Shown here: piece after piece, positions 17,782-27,424 of the stretch
Layout of the letters: each line of letters starts with the position of its first letter
Numbering within the stretch: the stretch's first letter is position 1
Assembly (NCBI RefSeq): GCF_051903075.1
Contig: NZ_CP182423.1
Span: 248,001-312,000 of the forward strand
Direction of reading: 5' to 3'
DNA: 64,000 nucleotides
Source of the DNA: Embleya sp051903075
GTDB lineage: Bacteria; Actinomycetota; Actinomycetes; Streptomycetales; Streptomycetaceae
Notes under the pieces: generated by a model
Databases searched by the model: none
Seen by the model: the letters and a program-made list of their open reading frames with translations, nothing else
What the model was told of the DNA's origin: nothing
Program-made: the position numbers and the translations under genes

Positions 17782-18882
17782 ATGTCGGGCGTGGACGAGT
17801 TCTCGCTGCGGCGCGGCCGGGTCTTCGGGACGATCCTGGTCGACATGGAGACGCGCCGGCCCATCGACGTGCTGCCGGACCACACCGCAGACACTTTCGT
17901 CGCCCGGCTACGCGAGCACCCCGGGGTCCGCATGGTCTGCCGTGACCGCGGCGGCGCGTTCGCCGAGGCCGCCGAACGTGCGTTGCCCGGCGTCCCGCAG
18001 GTCGCGGACCGCCCGCACTTGCTCGACAACTTGGCCGCCGCGGTGGAGACGGCCGCCCGGAGACACCGCGCCTGCCTGAGCCCGCCGAAACCCGAATGCA
18101 CCTTCCCCGAGGACATGCTCGACCCCGAAGACGAGGAGGGCCCGGCCCAGCAGATACGCACCCGCTGGACCGAGATCCACACCCTCTACGAACGAGGCAC
18201 GGCGATCACCGCGATCAGCGAGCGGACCGGGCCGGACCGCAAGACCGTCCGGCGCCACGCGCACGCCGACACCGTCGACGAGCTGATCACCGTGCGACCG
18301 CGCCGAGGCAGCGCCCGGGCACCCCACATGCCCTACCCGGCCGCGCGATGGGCGGAAGGCTGCAACAACGCCCGGACGCTCCGCGACGAGATCGCCGCCC
18401 GCGGCCACACCGGCGGCCTCAAGACCGTTCGCCGATACCTCAACCAGCTCGCGGTCAAAGAGACTTCGCTCATGAAGCCGCCTCCGCCGTCGCCCGTCCG
18501 CGACGTCGTCCGGTGGATCGTCGGCCGAGCGGAGCGACAGAGTGAGGCCGCCCGCCGGCAGCTCAAGGAACTGTGCGAGCGCTGCGACCACCTCGCCGAG
18601 ATCAACACGCTCGCCCTCAGCTTCGCCACCCCTCTCCGGCAGCGCCACGACCACCGGCTCCCCGAATGGCTCACCCGGGCGGACGCCTCCGACATCAAGG
18701 AACTGCGCACGTTCGCCATGGGCCTGCGCAAAGACCTCGACGCGGTCACCGCCGGCCTGACACTCCACCGGAACTCGGGACCGGTCGAAGGGCACGTGAA
18801 CCGGACGAAGAATCCTCAAACGCCAGACCTACGGCCGCGCGAGCTTCGCCCTCCTACGCCGCCGAATACTCCTCGCGGATTG
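17782..18882 (+). pseudogene. ISL3-family transposase, truncated and frameshifted
   Basis: Begins within the catalytic domain, GVDEFSLRRGRVFGTILVD, with second Asp in MVCRDRGGAFAEAAERA. An internal HTH-like part follows (ISERTGPDRKTVRRHAHAD), and the C-terminal GPVEGHVNR. The expected RILKRQTYGRASFALLRRR lies in another frame (about 18806-18882), so one base has been lost. The N-terminal zinc-ribbon/HTH part is absent. No terminal repeats found. Confidence 0.8.
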
Positions 18883-19876
18883 ATCGCCTTCACGGAAATC
18901 GCCGAAGACCCGCCGTCTTCCTCGTCGACGGCTCCCTGCGCGGCCTCACCCCCGCCCAGACCCGCAGTTCCACCGACGACCTCATCGACATGATCGAACA
19001 CGGAATCGAACGACCCGCCGAAACGACCTGACCCCCGGACCCGCGCGTGGCTTCGAGGACGTCGGCTCGTCGGATCCGTGGCAGGGATTCGACGTCGACG
19101 CACACACCTGCGGACGAGGTGCCGCGCCGGGAGTGGCGCTTTGCGCCGTGAACTTCACAGCGGGGGCCGCCCACTCCACGAGCCAAGCGGGGCCGGGCCG
19201 GGCCGGGGCGCCGAGGATCTCCGTGTCCTTCATCCAGGGCTCAACCGGGCGACCACCCACGCCGACCCCATACGGTCGGGACGCGGTGGGGAGCGGCAAC
19301 GTGCGGGCGGGGCGCGACTCCTCGGTTCGGCACTCGCCGAAGCCGGACCTCGGTCTGGAGGCCATGGCGTTCCTGCACCCCTCGGCCACCATGGCGCTTT
19401 CGTCCGGCACGATGTGCAGTGCGTCACTCACCGCGGGCCCGCCGCCGCGATGCGTCGATCCGACTCGGTGTCCGACGGCTTCGCAGCGTGTGCCCCCGGG
19501 GCGCGTTCGGCCGCGCGGGCGAACGCCCGGGAACCGATCATGGTGCGGCCGGTCGCGTGGGCTTGCGCCATGGCGGAAAGGCAAGTGGCGTCCACCACGG
19601 TCGGCGGACGCCCGTGGATGCGCTTCGCGTGTCCTCGGCCGCTCAGGTCGGCGCTTGCGATGGGTGCGGTTGGATACGTGCGGGTTGGATCAACGCGTAG
19701 GGCGGCGGTTTCGCCCGCTCTGGAAGCGGGTGCCGAGAGAGTCCTGCGCCTCGACACCGAGCCGACCTCCCTCGGGCACCGCTTCGTCGACGCCGGCGGC
19801 GAGACCACGTCACGCAGATCATCGGTCGAGACCCGCGCTGACCCGCCCCGGCGGACTTCCCGAGTGCGCGAGCGGG
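18883..19876. other. Debris region, about 1 kb
   Basis: A 3'-end fragment VFLVDGSLRGLTPAQTRSST... ending at 19031 on the plus strand, and a minus-strand stretch VVDATCLSAMAQAHATGRT near 19560-19630 that faintly recalls a PIN-domain C terminus. No complete gene is visible. Confidence 0.35.
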
Positions 19877-21304
19877 TCAGGGTTCCCGGCCGAAGGTGGG
19901 CTCCCGGCCGAGGGCGGAGTCTCGGCCCGTGCGGGCGGCTTGCGCGCGACCGCCGGCCGGCGGATCGGGGGTGAGGGACGGCATGACCACACGGGACCAG
20001 TCGGTGCTGCCGCCGTTGACCGGCTCCGCGTCGCCGGGGCGCAGCGGCGACGCATGTGCGGAGGCACCGAAGCCCTTGGCCGTGATGCCGGAGAAGCGGC
20101 CCGGCGCGCCGAGATCGCCGTCCCGGATCGCGTCGTGCGCGCGCCAGAAGGCTTCCCGCACGCCCGCGTGGAAGGCGGCGATGCTCCGGGAGACGTCGCC
20201 GGTCCGATCGTCCTGCGCATAGCCGGAGTTCTCCTGTCGCAGCTTCTTCAGCGCCGCCACGCGAGAGGCCTTGCCGGCCTCGCGCCACGCGCGGTGCAGG
20301 TCCGGATCGGTACGCGCTTGCCGCAGGTGCCGCGGTCCGGTGTCGCCGACCGTCATCCGACCCAGGTCGTAGGCCCACATCGGCGTCAGGCCGGCGACGA
20401 TGGACGGCGCCGGCAAGGAGAGGGGCGGGACGGTGACCTCCGGCGCCCTGCGCGCCGTTCTCGCCACGCCGGGTTCGCGGGCCGTGTGTCCGACGGCCGT
20501 GAAGTGCGCGTGGAACTGCCGACGCAGGTCGCCGGCCGAGTCGAAGGCCCGCGTCCCGCTGTGGGCCGCGATGGTGTTGATCCGGGGATCGCGATGTCCG
20601 CCGCCGTTCTCCTTGGCCGCGATGATGTCGTCGGCCGCGCGTCCGGAGCCCCGGTAGGCCAGCAGGATCGCATCCTGCACGGGCCGGCCGTTCTCGGTCA
20701 TGTCCCGGACCCGATGCGTCGCGTCCTGGACGGTGATGCCGCCGCCGTTGATGAGCACGGTGGCGGATCCCTGTCCCCGCGACAATAGTCGCCCGGCCTG
20801 CGCGAGCGCCCAGGACTCGTCCCCGAAGTTCTTGCCCGGGACCAGGAGGATCAGGTCCTGGTCGGGCTGCAGCGGCGCCTTTTCGTTCGGGTCGTAGCGG
20901 GTTCCGGGGTAGGCCACCGTGCCCTCGGCGACGACCCCGATGAGCGGGGCGTCGGCCGGGCCGAGCCGCTCCTCGGCGAGCAACCGGCGCTTGGCCCGGC
21001 CGACCTCGGCGAGGCAGCCGGAGTCGGTGCCGCCGAAGAACACCGCGGCGCCGAACCTCGCGGCGCTCAGCAGGATTTCCTCGTACACGGCCCGGTCGGC
21101 GTCGGTCGCCGCGCCGGCCCCGGCCGCGCCGCCCACGACGGTGATCACGGGCATCGAGTCGGCCACGACGTCGTACAGGGCAACGCTCAGGTCGGCGTAC
21201 GAATCGACGGCCCGGACCGGGAACCAGCGGTCCGGTCCCCACCGCCGGGTGGGCGCGGTGAGCAACGAAGGAGCGTCGGGTTCGCGCGGCGCGGAGGTCT
21301 GCAC
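19877..21304 (-). CDS. LSDAT (prokaryotic SLOG/TRPM-type) domain protein
   Basis: 475 residues from GTG 21304 with CAGGGGAC six bases upstream. The N-terminal 250 residues form an LSDAT/SLOG Rossmann-like fold: ITVVGGAAGAGAATDADRAV, FFGGTDSGCLAEVGRAKRRL, PLIGVVAEGTVAYPGT, ILLVPGKNFGDESWALAQAG and TVLINGGGITVQDATHRVRD. LSDAT domains are known as predicted nucleotide-ligand sensors in conflict systems and in TRPM channels. The C-terminal half is helical, ends with a Pro/Gly-rich tail and is not recognised. No effector domain or neighbouring effector gene is visible. Confidence 0.75.
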   Translation of the reverse strand: MQTSAPREPDAPSLLTAPTRRWGPDRWFPVRAVDSYADLSVALYDVVADSMPVITVVGGAAGAGAATDADRAVYEEILLSAARFGAAVFFGGTDSGCLAEVGRAKRRLLAEERLGPADAPLIGVVAEGTVAYPGTRYDPNEKAPLQPDQDLILLVPGKNFGDESWALAQAGRLLSRGQGSATVLINGGGITVQDATHRVRDMTENGRPVQDAILLAYRGSGRAADDIIAAKENGGGHRDPRINTIAAHSGTRAFDSAGDLRRQFHAHFTAVGHTAREPGVARTARRAPEVTVPPLSLPAPSIVAGLTPMWAYDLGRMTVGDTGPRHLRQARTDPDLHRAWREAGKASRVAALKKLRQENSGYAQDDRTGDVSRSIAAFHAGVREAFWRAHDAIRDGDLGAPGRFSGITAKGFGASAHASPLRPGDAEPVNGGSTDWSRVVMPSLTPDPPAGGRAQAARTGRDSALGREPTFGREP

Positions 21305-21534
21305 GGTTGTCCCCTGTCTCGGAGGTCCCGATGGTCCCGATCATCTCGATGGCTGCGATGGTCCCCGCCGGCCGGCGCTCCCGATGGGAGCGATCGCGAC
21401 GCGGGGCCGCGCGGAACAGTATGCGCGCGCCGCGTGGTCGTTGTCGTGCGATCGGCGGACGTTCGCGGGGATCGCCCCTTCTCCACGCTTTGCGGCCATC
21501 TGCTTCGAGGGGCGGGGACGGTGTGCCGCCGCCC

Positions 21535-21684
21535 GACCTGATCGCGATGCAGGAGGCGATCACCCCGCTGGGCCGGATGGCCACGCCGGAGGAGGCCGCC
21601 GCAGCCGCGGTCTGGCTGTGCTCGGACGCCGCCTCGTACATCACCGGGATCGCACTGTCGGTGGACGGCGCACGACGGGCGTAA
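21535..21684 (+). pseudogene. 3' fragment of a short-chain dehydrogenase
   Basis: ITPLGRMATPEEAAAAAVWL and SDAASYITGIALSVDGARRA are the C-terminal signature of SDR oxidoreductases. The first 200 residues are missing. Confidence 0.7.
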
Positions 21685-21777
21685 GGGGCGCCACGGTCGC
21701 GGGCGCTCGCAGCGTCGGGTTGCGGTCAGGAGTAGGGGAGACTGCCCGCCGGCCGGGCCGCGACCGGTCTACCGTCT

Positions 21778-22026
21778 CGCGGGCTTCGCCGCAACGCCGC
21801 CACCCGCATTGGGAAGCCGGACTACCGGGCGCCGGTTGCGCGGTCGAAGGCGGAATTGGTGGCGCGGCGCCCCAAGACCGCCAAAACGGCCCGGAATGAG
21901 CGGCTTCGCGAGTATGCGCAGGACCGACTCTCGGGCAGGGTCCACCGGCCCGACGGAACACCGGTGCCGGGGACGGCGCGATGGAAGAGCCGCAGCAGGC
22001 CGCACCGGATCGGCCGTCCTCCGTGA
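21778..22026 (+). pseudogene. IS30-family transposase fragment
   Basis: One frame reads RRNAATRIGKPDYRAPVARS and KAELVARRPKTAKTARNERL, then RLSGRVHRPDGTPVPG and a stop. This is the region after the HTH in IS30-type transposases (SRELRRNAATR...). Both ends are lost. Confidence 0.65.
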
Positions 22027-22231
22027 ACCTCGCCGAGCACCTCCTCCCCACCGCGAACGAAACGAGTCCGTAGCCGACACCCCGCACAACCGCATCCCCA
22101 CCCATGCGCCGGGAAGTTCGGGCCTCCGGTCGCTCGGGACGAGGCCTCCGGCAACGCGGTTTTGCCGTTGCTCGCCGTGGCGCTTCATGCTCGAAGCGTC
22201 ATCTCGCTTTCGAGGACGTGGAGGCCCTGTC

Positions 22232-22363
22232 GTGGGTGAGCACTGCAAGCCGCCGGCGCCCCGGCCCGATCCGCCGCAGCCCGACCCCAAGCAGAAGCGG
22301 GACGGCGCGCTGCCCGGTATCGGGAACCCGGGCCCGGGACGGCGCAAGAAGGACAAGCCGTAG
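22232..22363 (+). CDS. 43-residue Pro/Lys-rich peptide gene
   Basis: GTG 22232 has a consensus GGAGG seven bases upstream (22220-22224). The peptide MGEHCKPPAPRPDPPQPDPK continues to GALPGIGNPGPGRRKKDKP and its stop overlaps the GTG start of a PIMT-like methyltransferase remnant by one base. The strong translation signal and coupling suggest a real gene, perhaps a RiPP-like precursor, though no family is recognised. Confidence 0.4.
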   Translation: MGEHCKPPAPRPDPPQPDPKQKRDGALPGIGNPGPGRRKKDKP

Positions 22364-22610
22364 TGCGCGACGATGCCGACATCGTGGGCGCCCTTGACGC
22401 CCAGGGCGCCTTCCCCACAGCGTGGGTGCGCGACGCCATGCTCACCGTGCCCCGAGCCGCGTTCGCACCCGACACGGTGTACCGAGACCCTGCGGCCACG
22501 CAGGGCAGTTCCTGGGAACTCACCGTGTCGCGACCATCGTGGCCGCGACGCGGTGCCTCGCCGGGGTTCGCGAAGGCCGTCTTCATTGCCCGGAGTTCAC
22601 GGTCGCGACG
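22363..22610 (+). pseudogene. PIMT-like methyltransferase N-terminal remnant
   Basis: VRDDADIVGALDAQGAFPTA and WVRDAMLTVPRAAFAPDTVY match the N terminus of protein-L-isoaspartate methyltransferase homologues linked to RiPP systems. The frame is lost after about 70 residues and no SAM-binding motif follows. Confidence 0.6.
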
Positions 22611-22639
22611 GCGTATGGGTCGCACCGGGAAGGTTGGAT

Positions 22640-23260
22640 ACACCGGCGTCGGGCGCGTGGTGGGGCTCGGTGCGGGTCCTGTTGCCACGTCCCGACGCGC
22701 TGCGCCAAACCGTCCACCATGGGGGCCGGCCCGGCCTCGAAGGCGGACTCGTTGTCGATCGTCGGGACGACGGGGTGGTCCGCTTCGACGACGAGGGCGG
22801 TGTCCGCTTGCTCTTCCAGAACGCTGCCGACCGTGTAGCGGCCGGCGGCCGGCATTGCCATCCGGGCGTCCTTTTCGGGAAGGCCGGACGCAAGCAGAAA
22901 CTGCATCTTGTGGGCATCCGGCCGAGGTCCGCCCCGCCGGGCACGCTTCCGGCATGGCGTCGTGCGCCGTCGCGGTGCATCAGCAGCGTACGACGGAAGC
23001 CACGCGTGTTCTCGAGGAACCAGTCCCGCCAGTGGTCACCGGGCCGCGGTAGCGGAGCCGCCGCATGCGGTGCCATAGCGGCCTCGGCCATCGCACCCAG
23101 CAACTCGCTCTTGTTCCGGAAGTGGTAGTAGAGGGAGGGTTCTGATCCCGATCTGCTCGCGGCGGACGTGGCCGTTGGGTTCGGGCGCGGTCGACCCGCC
23201 CACGCGCCGGCGCCTGCTCGAGCGTGTCGTCCGGGAGATCGAAGCGGGTGAACGGGACAG
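22640..23260 (-). pseudogene. TetR/AcrR regulator remnant
   Basis: Minus-strand frames give SLYYHFRNKSELLGAMAEAA (end of the HTH) and WRDWFLENTRGFRRTLLMHR. In a second frame LLASGLPEKDARMAMPAAGR and YTVGSVLEEQADTALVVEAD follow, the TetR_C dimerisation pattern. At least two frameshifts; the HTH start is degenerate. Confidence 0.7.
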
Positions 23261-23876
23261 CCATCGCGCGCAGTGAACCTCCGTGATGTCCCGGTACACA
23301 CCCCGGCAGCACCGATGTCACCAAGCCCTTCCGCCAAGGCGGACCATCATCGCCCCGCCCCATGCGGCTGCAACTCGCGCTCGGGTCCCACCGGCACGTC
23401 CACCCCGGCGTCCATCTCTGCAGCCGACAGCCCAAGCCGGAACCTTCGCGACGGTCTCCCGCGTGATCTCCAACCGTGAAGGGCCTCTTGAGCAGCCTCC
23501 AGCCTGAGGGCCGACTCCGCCGCTTCGGCCGGCGGTTCCTACGCCGGGCCGCAGACTCTCGCGCCTCGAGCACCTCCGGCGAAGACGCCACGGCGCCTCA
23601 CCTCCGCCTCGACACGGTAAAAGCAAGCCGCCGCCCCGACACCACGGATCAGCGTCTTCCCAGCTCGGTCCTCCCCGAGAAGAGCCGCACCCAGCTCCCT
23701 TGGGGGAAGAACTGCCCTGGGTCGATGCCACATTTCGTGCACGGGCGTTGAAAAGCCCGTCCGATGCACCGGTCGGTGGCGGATCTCCGCGTAGCTGGTG
23801 AGGCTGCGGCTGCCCGCTCACTCGCAGGCTCGGTCACCATCGACCCCGCCGGCTGCCGCGCCGGGTCCCGAGACCG
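23261..23876. other. Region with a possible WhiB fragment
   Basis: On the minus strand near 23700-23760, CTKCGIDPGQFFPQGSW resembles the first iron-sulfur Cys segment of WhiB-like proteins (C-x-DPxxFFP). The later Cys residues are absent. Nothing else is recognised. Confidence 0.3.
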
Positions 23877-24203
23877 TCAGCTCTCTCGCGCCATGGCCGC
23901 CAGCAACGCGTCCAGCAGGCCCGGTGCCGCTTGTTGGAGGGTGGTGCGGCGGAGGCGGTGTCCGCGGGAAGGGCCGACCATGACCGGGTGTAGGACGCCT
24001 GCCTCGACCAGAATCTTGAAGTGGTGGGTCGCGGTGGATTTGCTCAGGCCCTCGTAGAGGTCCGAGCAGGGGGCTTCGGCGGCGGGATGTGTCGCCAGGC
24101 GCCGGACCATTTCCAGGCGTGCGGGGTCCGCGAGTGCGCGCAGCAGTTTCAGGACGGGGGCGACGGGCGGCAACTGGTCGGGCGGGGTCTCCCAGGACGG
24201 CAT
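23877..24203 (-). CDS. ArsR-family transcriptional regulator
   Basis: 108 residues from ATG 24203 with GTGGAG eight bases upstream. Winged-helix core: LLRALADPARLEMVRRLATH, DLYEGLSKSTATHHFKILVE, AGVLHPVMVGPSRGHRLRR. No obvious metal-binding CxC box, so it may respond to something other than metal. Divergent from the MFS transporter at 24289, which it most likely represses. Confidence 0.88.
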   Translation of the reverse strand: MPSWETPPDQLPPVAPVLKLLRALADPARLEMVRRLATHPAAEAPCSDLYEGLSKSTATHHFKILVEAGVLHPVMVGPSRGHRLRRTTLQQAAPGLLDALLAAMARES

Positions 24204-24231
24204 CAGACAACTCCACAAGTTTGACGTGCGT

Positions 24232-24261
24232 CGTACTTCTCCCTAGCATCCTCGAAGTACG
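24232..24261. promoter_or_regulatory. Inverted repeat, likely ArsR operator
   Basis: Perfect 8-base arms CGTACTTC (24232-24239) and GAAGTACG (24254-24261) lie in the 85-base space between the divergent arsR and MFS starts. A further TACTT occurs at 24272. Confidence 0.6.
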
Positions 24262-24288
24262 ATCCACATCATACTTGCTGGAGTCCTC

Positions 24289-25539
24289 GTGAAGGCACTC
24301 TCCCCGGGCCGTCGTCCGCAGTCATGGAGCTACGCGGCCCTCCTCGCCCTGCTCATGCTGGGGCAGGCGACCTCCGCCATCCCCTCGCCGCTCTACTCCC
24401 TGTACGCCGAGAAGTGGGACTACCCGCCCTTTCTGACTACCGTCATCTTCGCCGCGTACGGGGCCGTGGCGGTCGTCGCGATCCTCGTCTCCGGGGCCCT
24501 GTCCGACCGGTACGGCCGTCGGCCCGTACTCATCGTCGCCGTCCTGCTGCTGCTTGCCGGGCTGGTCGTCTTCATCTTCGCTGCGGGGCCCGGTTATCTC
24601 GTCGTGGCGCGGATGCTCAACGGCCTGGGAATCGGCGCGGTCGTCGTGGTCGGCGGAGCCGCCCTGCTGGACGTGAGCCCGGAGCGGGCGGCGCGGAGCG
24701 GGACACTCACCGCCATCGCGTTCAACGTCGGCATCGCTGTTGCCGCGCTCGGCGCCGCAGGCCTCGCCCAGACCGACTTCCACCCCCTGCTCCTGCCCTA
24801 TCTCGCCGACGCGCTCATCGCCCTCGTCCTGCTCGTCCTCCTCGTGGTGATGCGTGAACCGCACCCCTCGGCCGGTGCCGCGCCCCTCGGGATCCCGCGT
24901 CCGCAGGTGCCCAGGGAGATCCGCGGGCGCTTCGTCTTCGCCGTGATCGGTGCCGGTGCCGCCTGGGCCGTGCTCGGGGTCTGCTTCTCGCTGGAGCCAT
25001 CGATCGCCGCCCACGCCGCGCACGTCGCCGGGCCGTTCTTCGGCGGCGTCGTCATCGCGGCAGTGACTCTCTCCGCCGCGTTCGCCCAGGTAGTAAGTGC
25101 CCGCTACCCGGCCCGCACGGTCGCGCTCGTCGGTGACACGGCGCTCGCCGTGCTCATGCTGGCCGGAGTGGGCGGCTTCGCGACCGGCAACGCCGCCGTC
25201 ATCATCGTCACCGTCGCACTCCAGGGCGGCGCCTACGGACTCGCCTTCGGCGGCTCTCTGCGCCACCTGACCGCCCACATCCCCGCCGAGCGGCGCGGAG
25301 CCGTCATGTCGATGTTCTACCTGATCGCGTACGGCGCGCTCATCACGCCCACGCTCCTCGTGGGTATCGGCGCGACCCTCTGGGGCGACACCGTGATCTT
25401 CCCCGTCTTCTCCGTGCTCGCGGCCCTTCTCTGCCTCTCCGCCGTGGTCGTCGAGCGCGTGCTGGGGCGTCGAGGAGGACACCCTACGGCGGCGCGGGCG
25501 TCGACAGCCGAGGTCTCCCGGATGAGCGAGGTCGACTGA
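24289..25539 (+). CDS. MFS transporter
   Basis: 416 residues from GTG 24289 with CTGGAG upstream. About twelve hydrophobic segments, and the MFS motif A between TM2 and TM3 (GALSDRYGRRPVLIV). YLVVARMLNGLGIGAVVVVG corresponds to motif B. Likely a drug or metabolite exporter controlled by the divergent ArsR protein. Substrate unknown. Confidence 0.88.
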   Translation: MKALSPGRRPQSWSYAALLALLMLGQATSAIPSPLYSLYAEKWDYPPFLTTVIFAAYGAVAVVAILVSGALSDRYGRRPVLIVAVLLLLAGLVVFIFAAGPGYLVVARMLNGLGIGAVVVVGGAALLDVSPERAARSGTLTAIAFNVGIAVAALGAAGLAQTDFHPLLLPYLADALIALVLLVLLVVMREPHPSAGAAPLGIPRPQVPREIRGRFVFAVIGAGAAWAVLGVCFSLEPSIAAHAAHVAGPFFGGVVIAAVTLSAAFAQVVSARYPARTVALVGDTALAVLMLAGVGGFATGNAAVIIVTVALQGGAYGLAFGGSLRHLTAHIPAERRGAVMSMFYLIAYGALITPTLLVGIGATLWGDTVIFPVFSVLAALLCLSAVVVERVLGRRGGHPTAARASTAEVSRMSEVD

Positions 25540-26058
25540 CGGGCGATCCCATGGCTGCCCGGCCTCGGAACGAGCTACACCCAAGACCTTTCGGGCGATG
25601 GCGAACGGCGGCCCCCGAGGCCGTTGCCCGCGCCCGCCCCGGCGGCCTGGCCTGGAGGCAACTCCCTTCCTCAAAGCATCCGGGAAACGCGGAATCCCTT
25701 ACCGGCCGATGGCGAGTGGGAGCTGATCGAGCCGTCTCTTGCAATCGGGGAGCGCGGGCCGTACCCGGGGCGGTTGCGGGGCTGTCTTCACGGGGTGATG
25801 AGGCGTTTCCAAACGGGGAGTCCGTGGCGGGACGCGCCCGAGCGGTACGGGCCGTCACCCATCGGCCCGCGTGTACGTATGCACGTTTCGCCGCGCGGAC
25901 GATCCAGGATCGGCACTACGACCGGGGCGTTGCCGTCGACGCCGTGGAGCGCGCGGTGGGCTGCACCGGCCCTCGCGGGGGAGGCGGTCGAGCGGGCCGA
26001 ACGCGCTTGCGTCCGGGCATCATTGCCGCCGGGGGAACACCCACCCTCGGACCCGACG
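25540..26058 (+). pseudogene. IS5-family transposase N-terminal fragment and debris
   Basis: At about 25695-25870 one frame reads LPADGEWELIEPSLAIGERG and PYPGRLRGCLHGVMRRFQTG then SPWRDAPERYGP, the N-terminal domain of IS5-type transposases. The catalytic part is missing. The flanks are not recognisable. Confidence 0.6.
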
Positions 26059-26682
26059 CTACATATCGAGGCTCTGCTTCAGCTCCATACCGGAACTGTC
26101 CCTGCTCATGCCGAGTCCGGGCGCCGGTTCGTCGCGATTGACCTCCCCGGCGGCGGACGAACGGCCGGACGCACCGCCACGCACGACGGGCGTGAAGCCC
26201 GCAGCCATGGTCTTCGTCAGTGACTTGCCCTCGGCCGAGATCTCGGCCGAGGTCGCCGCGTTCGTGTCCTTGACGGGGCCGACCGGCCGCGCGGCCCCAG
26301 TCCCGGGGGCGGGCTTCCCGAGCAACTCCGTATCCCTGAACCTGGCGGTGTCCGCACGGAGGTCCTCCCGCATGGCCTGCGCAGCCTCGGCTACCGACAG
26401 CTCGCCCCTCGGAGGCATCAGCTTCGCGGGATCCACCCCCTTGCCCGGCCTTGCCGCGGAATTCGGGGGAAACCGCCGCTGGTTGTGCGTGGCGGCGACC
26501 TGCCTTCGCGCCTCGGCCATGCGCTGCTCGGGCCGCACCGCGAGGCGGTTCACAGCCGTGCCGACCGTCTCGCTCACCGATGGCGCTGCGGCCGCTTCGC
26601 CGCGCACCTTTTTGGCGGCCTTGGCACCGAGCTGCCTCAAACCGATGCTGATGATCTTCCCGGTCTCGTTCAGTCTCGCCAC
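26059..26682 (-). CDS. Unknown basic protein, about 207 residues
   Basis: GTG 26682 (VARLNETGKIISIGLRQLGA) with GAAGGTG upstream. Ala/Arg-rich helical first half (KAAKKVRGEAAAAPSVSET), a proline-containing middle and a low-complexity C terminus (MSRDSSGMELKQSLDM). No membrane segments and no recognised domain. The frame extends upstream to 26928 but without a plausible start. Confidence 0.45.
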   Translation of the reverse strand: MARLNETGKIISIGLRQLGAKAAKKVRGEAAAAPSVSETVGTAVNRLAVRPEQRMAEARRQVAATHNQRRFPPNSAARPGKGVDPAKLMPPRGELSVAEAAQAMREDLRADTARFRDTELLGKPAPGTGAARPVGPVKDTNAATSAEISAEGKSLTKTMAAGFTPVVRGGASGRSSAAGEVNRDEPAPGLGMSRDSSGMELKQSLDM

Positions 26683-26842
26683 CGTGCAACACCTTCGCAA
26701 AGTCTCGCCGGAGCGCAGGACCCTTCCGCCTACATCCTGCACCAACCGCCGGATGCTTCCCAGTGTTTCGACAGGGATCTCCCCGCGGGGACCGGATCGA
26801 CTACGCGATGGCGCCGGTGTTGCACCTGCACACAAGTAGCGC

Positions 26843-27025
26843 GGGTTCGACTTCGACGAGAACCCCGACGGAATCCGCCGCTGGAGCGCCACGGGCCGGC
26901 TCGCCCGGACATCGGACGGCGCCCACATCCCCGGTCTCTTCGACTGCTACGCCCTGAACGTGTCGGGCACCGCCGCCTGGGCGTGCTCCTACACGGACCT
27001 CCCGCTCGTCGAAACGCCCCCCGAC
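26843..27025 (+). pseudogene. Fragment of an unknown protein
   Basis: About 57 residues, GFDFDENPDGIRRWSATGRL ... LFDCYALNVSGTAAWACSYT DLPLVE, coherent but without start or end. It resembles internal parts of propeller-like hypothetical proteins. Confidence 0.35.
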
Positions 27026-27038
27026 CGACGTCGCGAGG

Positions 27039-27317
27039 GTGGGTCTGCGGTCGGTCGCGGCCCGACTCACCGCGCTGCTCGGCAACCTCGCGTTCCACCT
27101 GGGCGACCACACCGGCGCCCAGGCGCACCCGGCCGCCGCCACGTTGCTGGGCGAACGGTGCGGGGATCACGACCTGCGGGCGTGGGCGTACGGCGCGGTG
27201 TCCATAGTCGCCCGTGCAGACCGATGCCACCAAAGCGCGCCGGCGTACGCCGAACACGGGCTCGCACTCGCCCGCACGCCGCTGCGGCGCGCGCAACTGC
27301 CCTCCTGGACACCTGGG
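27039..27317 (+). pseudogene. C-terminal TPR fragment of an XRE-type regulator
   Basis: SVAARLTALLGNLAFHLGDH, CGDHDLRAWAYGAVSIVARA and AYAEHGLALARTPLRRAQLP follow the TPR-like helices of Streptomyces XRE regulators. The fragment is cut at 27318 by the IS5-derived sequence. Confidence 0.5.
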
Positions 27318-27424
27318 GTCTGTCCGACAAAACGATCATGGTTGTGGTTCGCGGAGCCACAGGATCAGCGAGGCCAGGACGACGCGCGCCGTGTAGCGGG
27401 CGGCGAGTTGGTCGAAGCGCGTGG
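27318..27424 (-). repeat. 107-base copy of the IS5-like remnant end
   Basis: Nearly identical to 8071-8177 (GTCTGTCCGACAAAACGATC versus GTCTGTCTGACAAAACGATC, then the end of the transposase gene, LASLILWLREPQP). Similarity stops exactly at 27424. Confidence 0.85.

Noticed and set aside
24322..25674. 450-codon minus-strand frame opposite the MFS gene
   Set aside because: Composed of Glu/Gly/Asp/Arg text typical of the reverse of membrane-protein codons; no family features.
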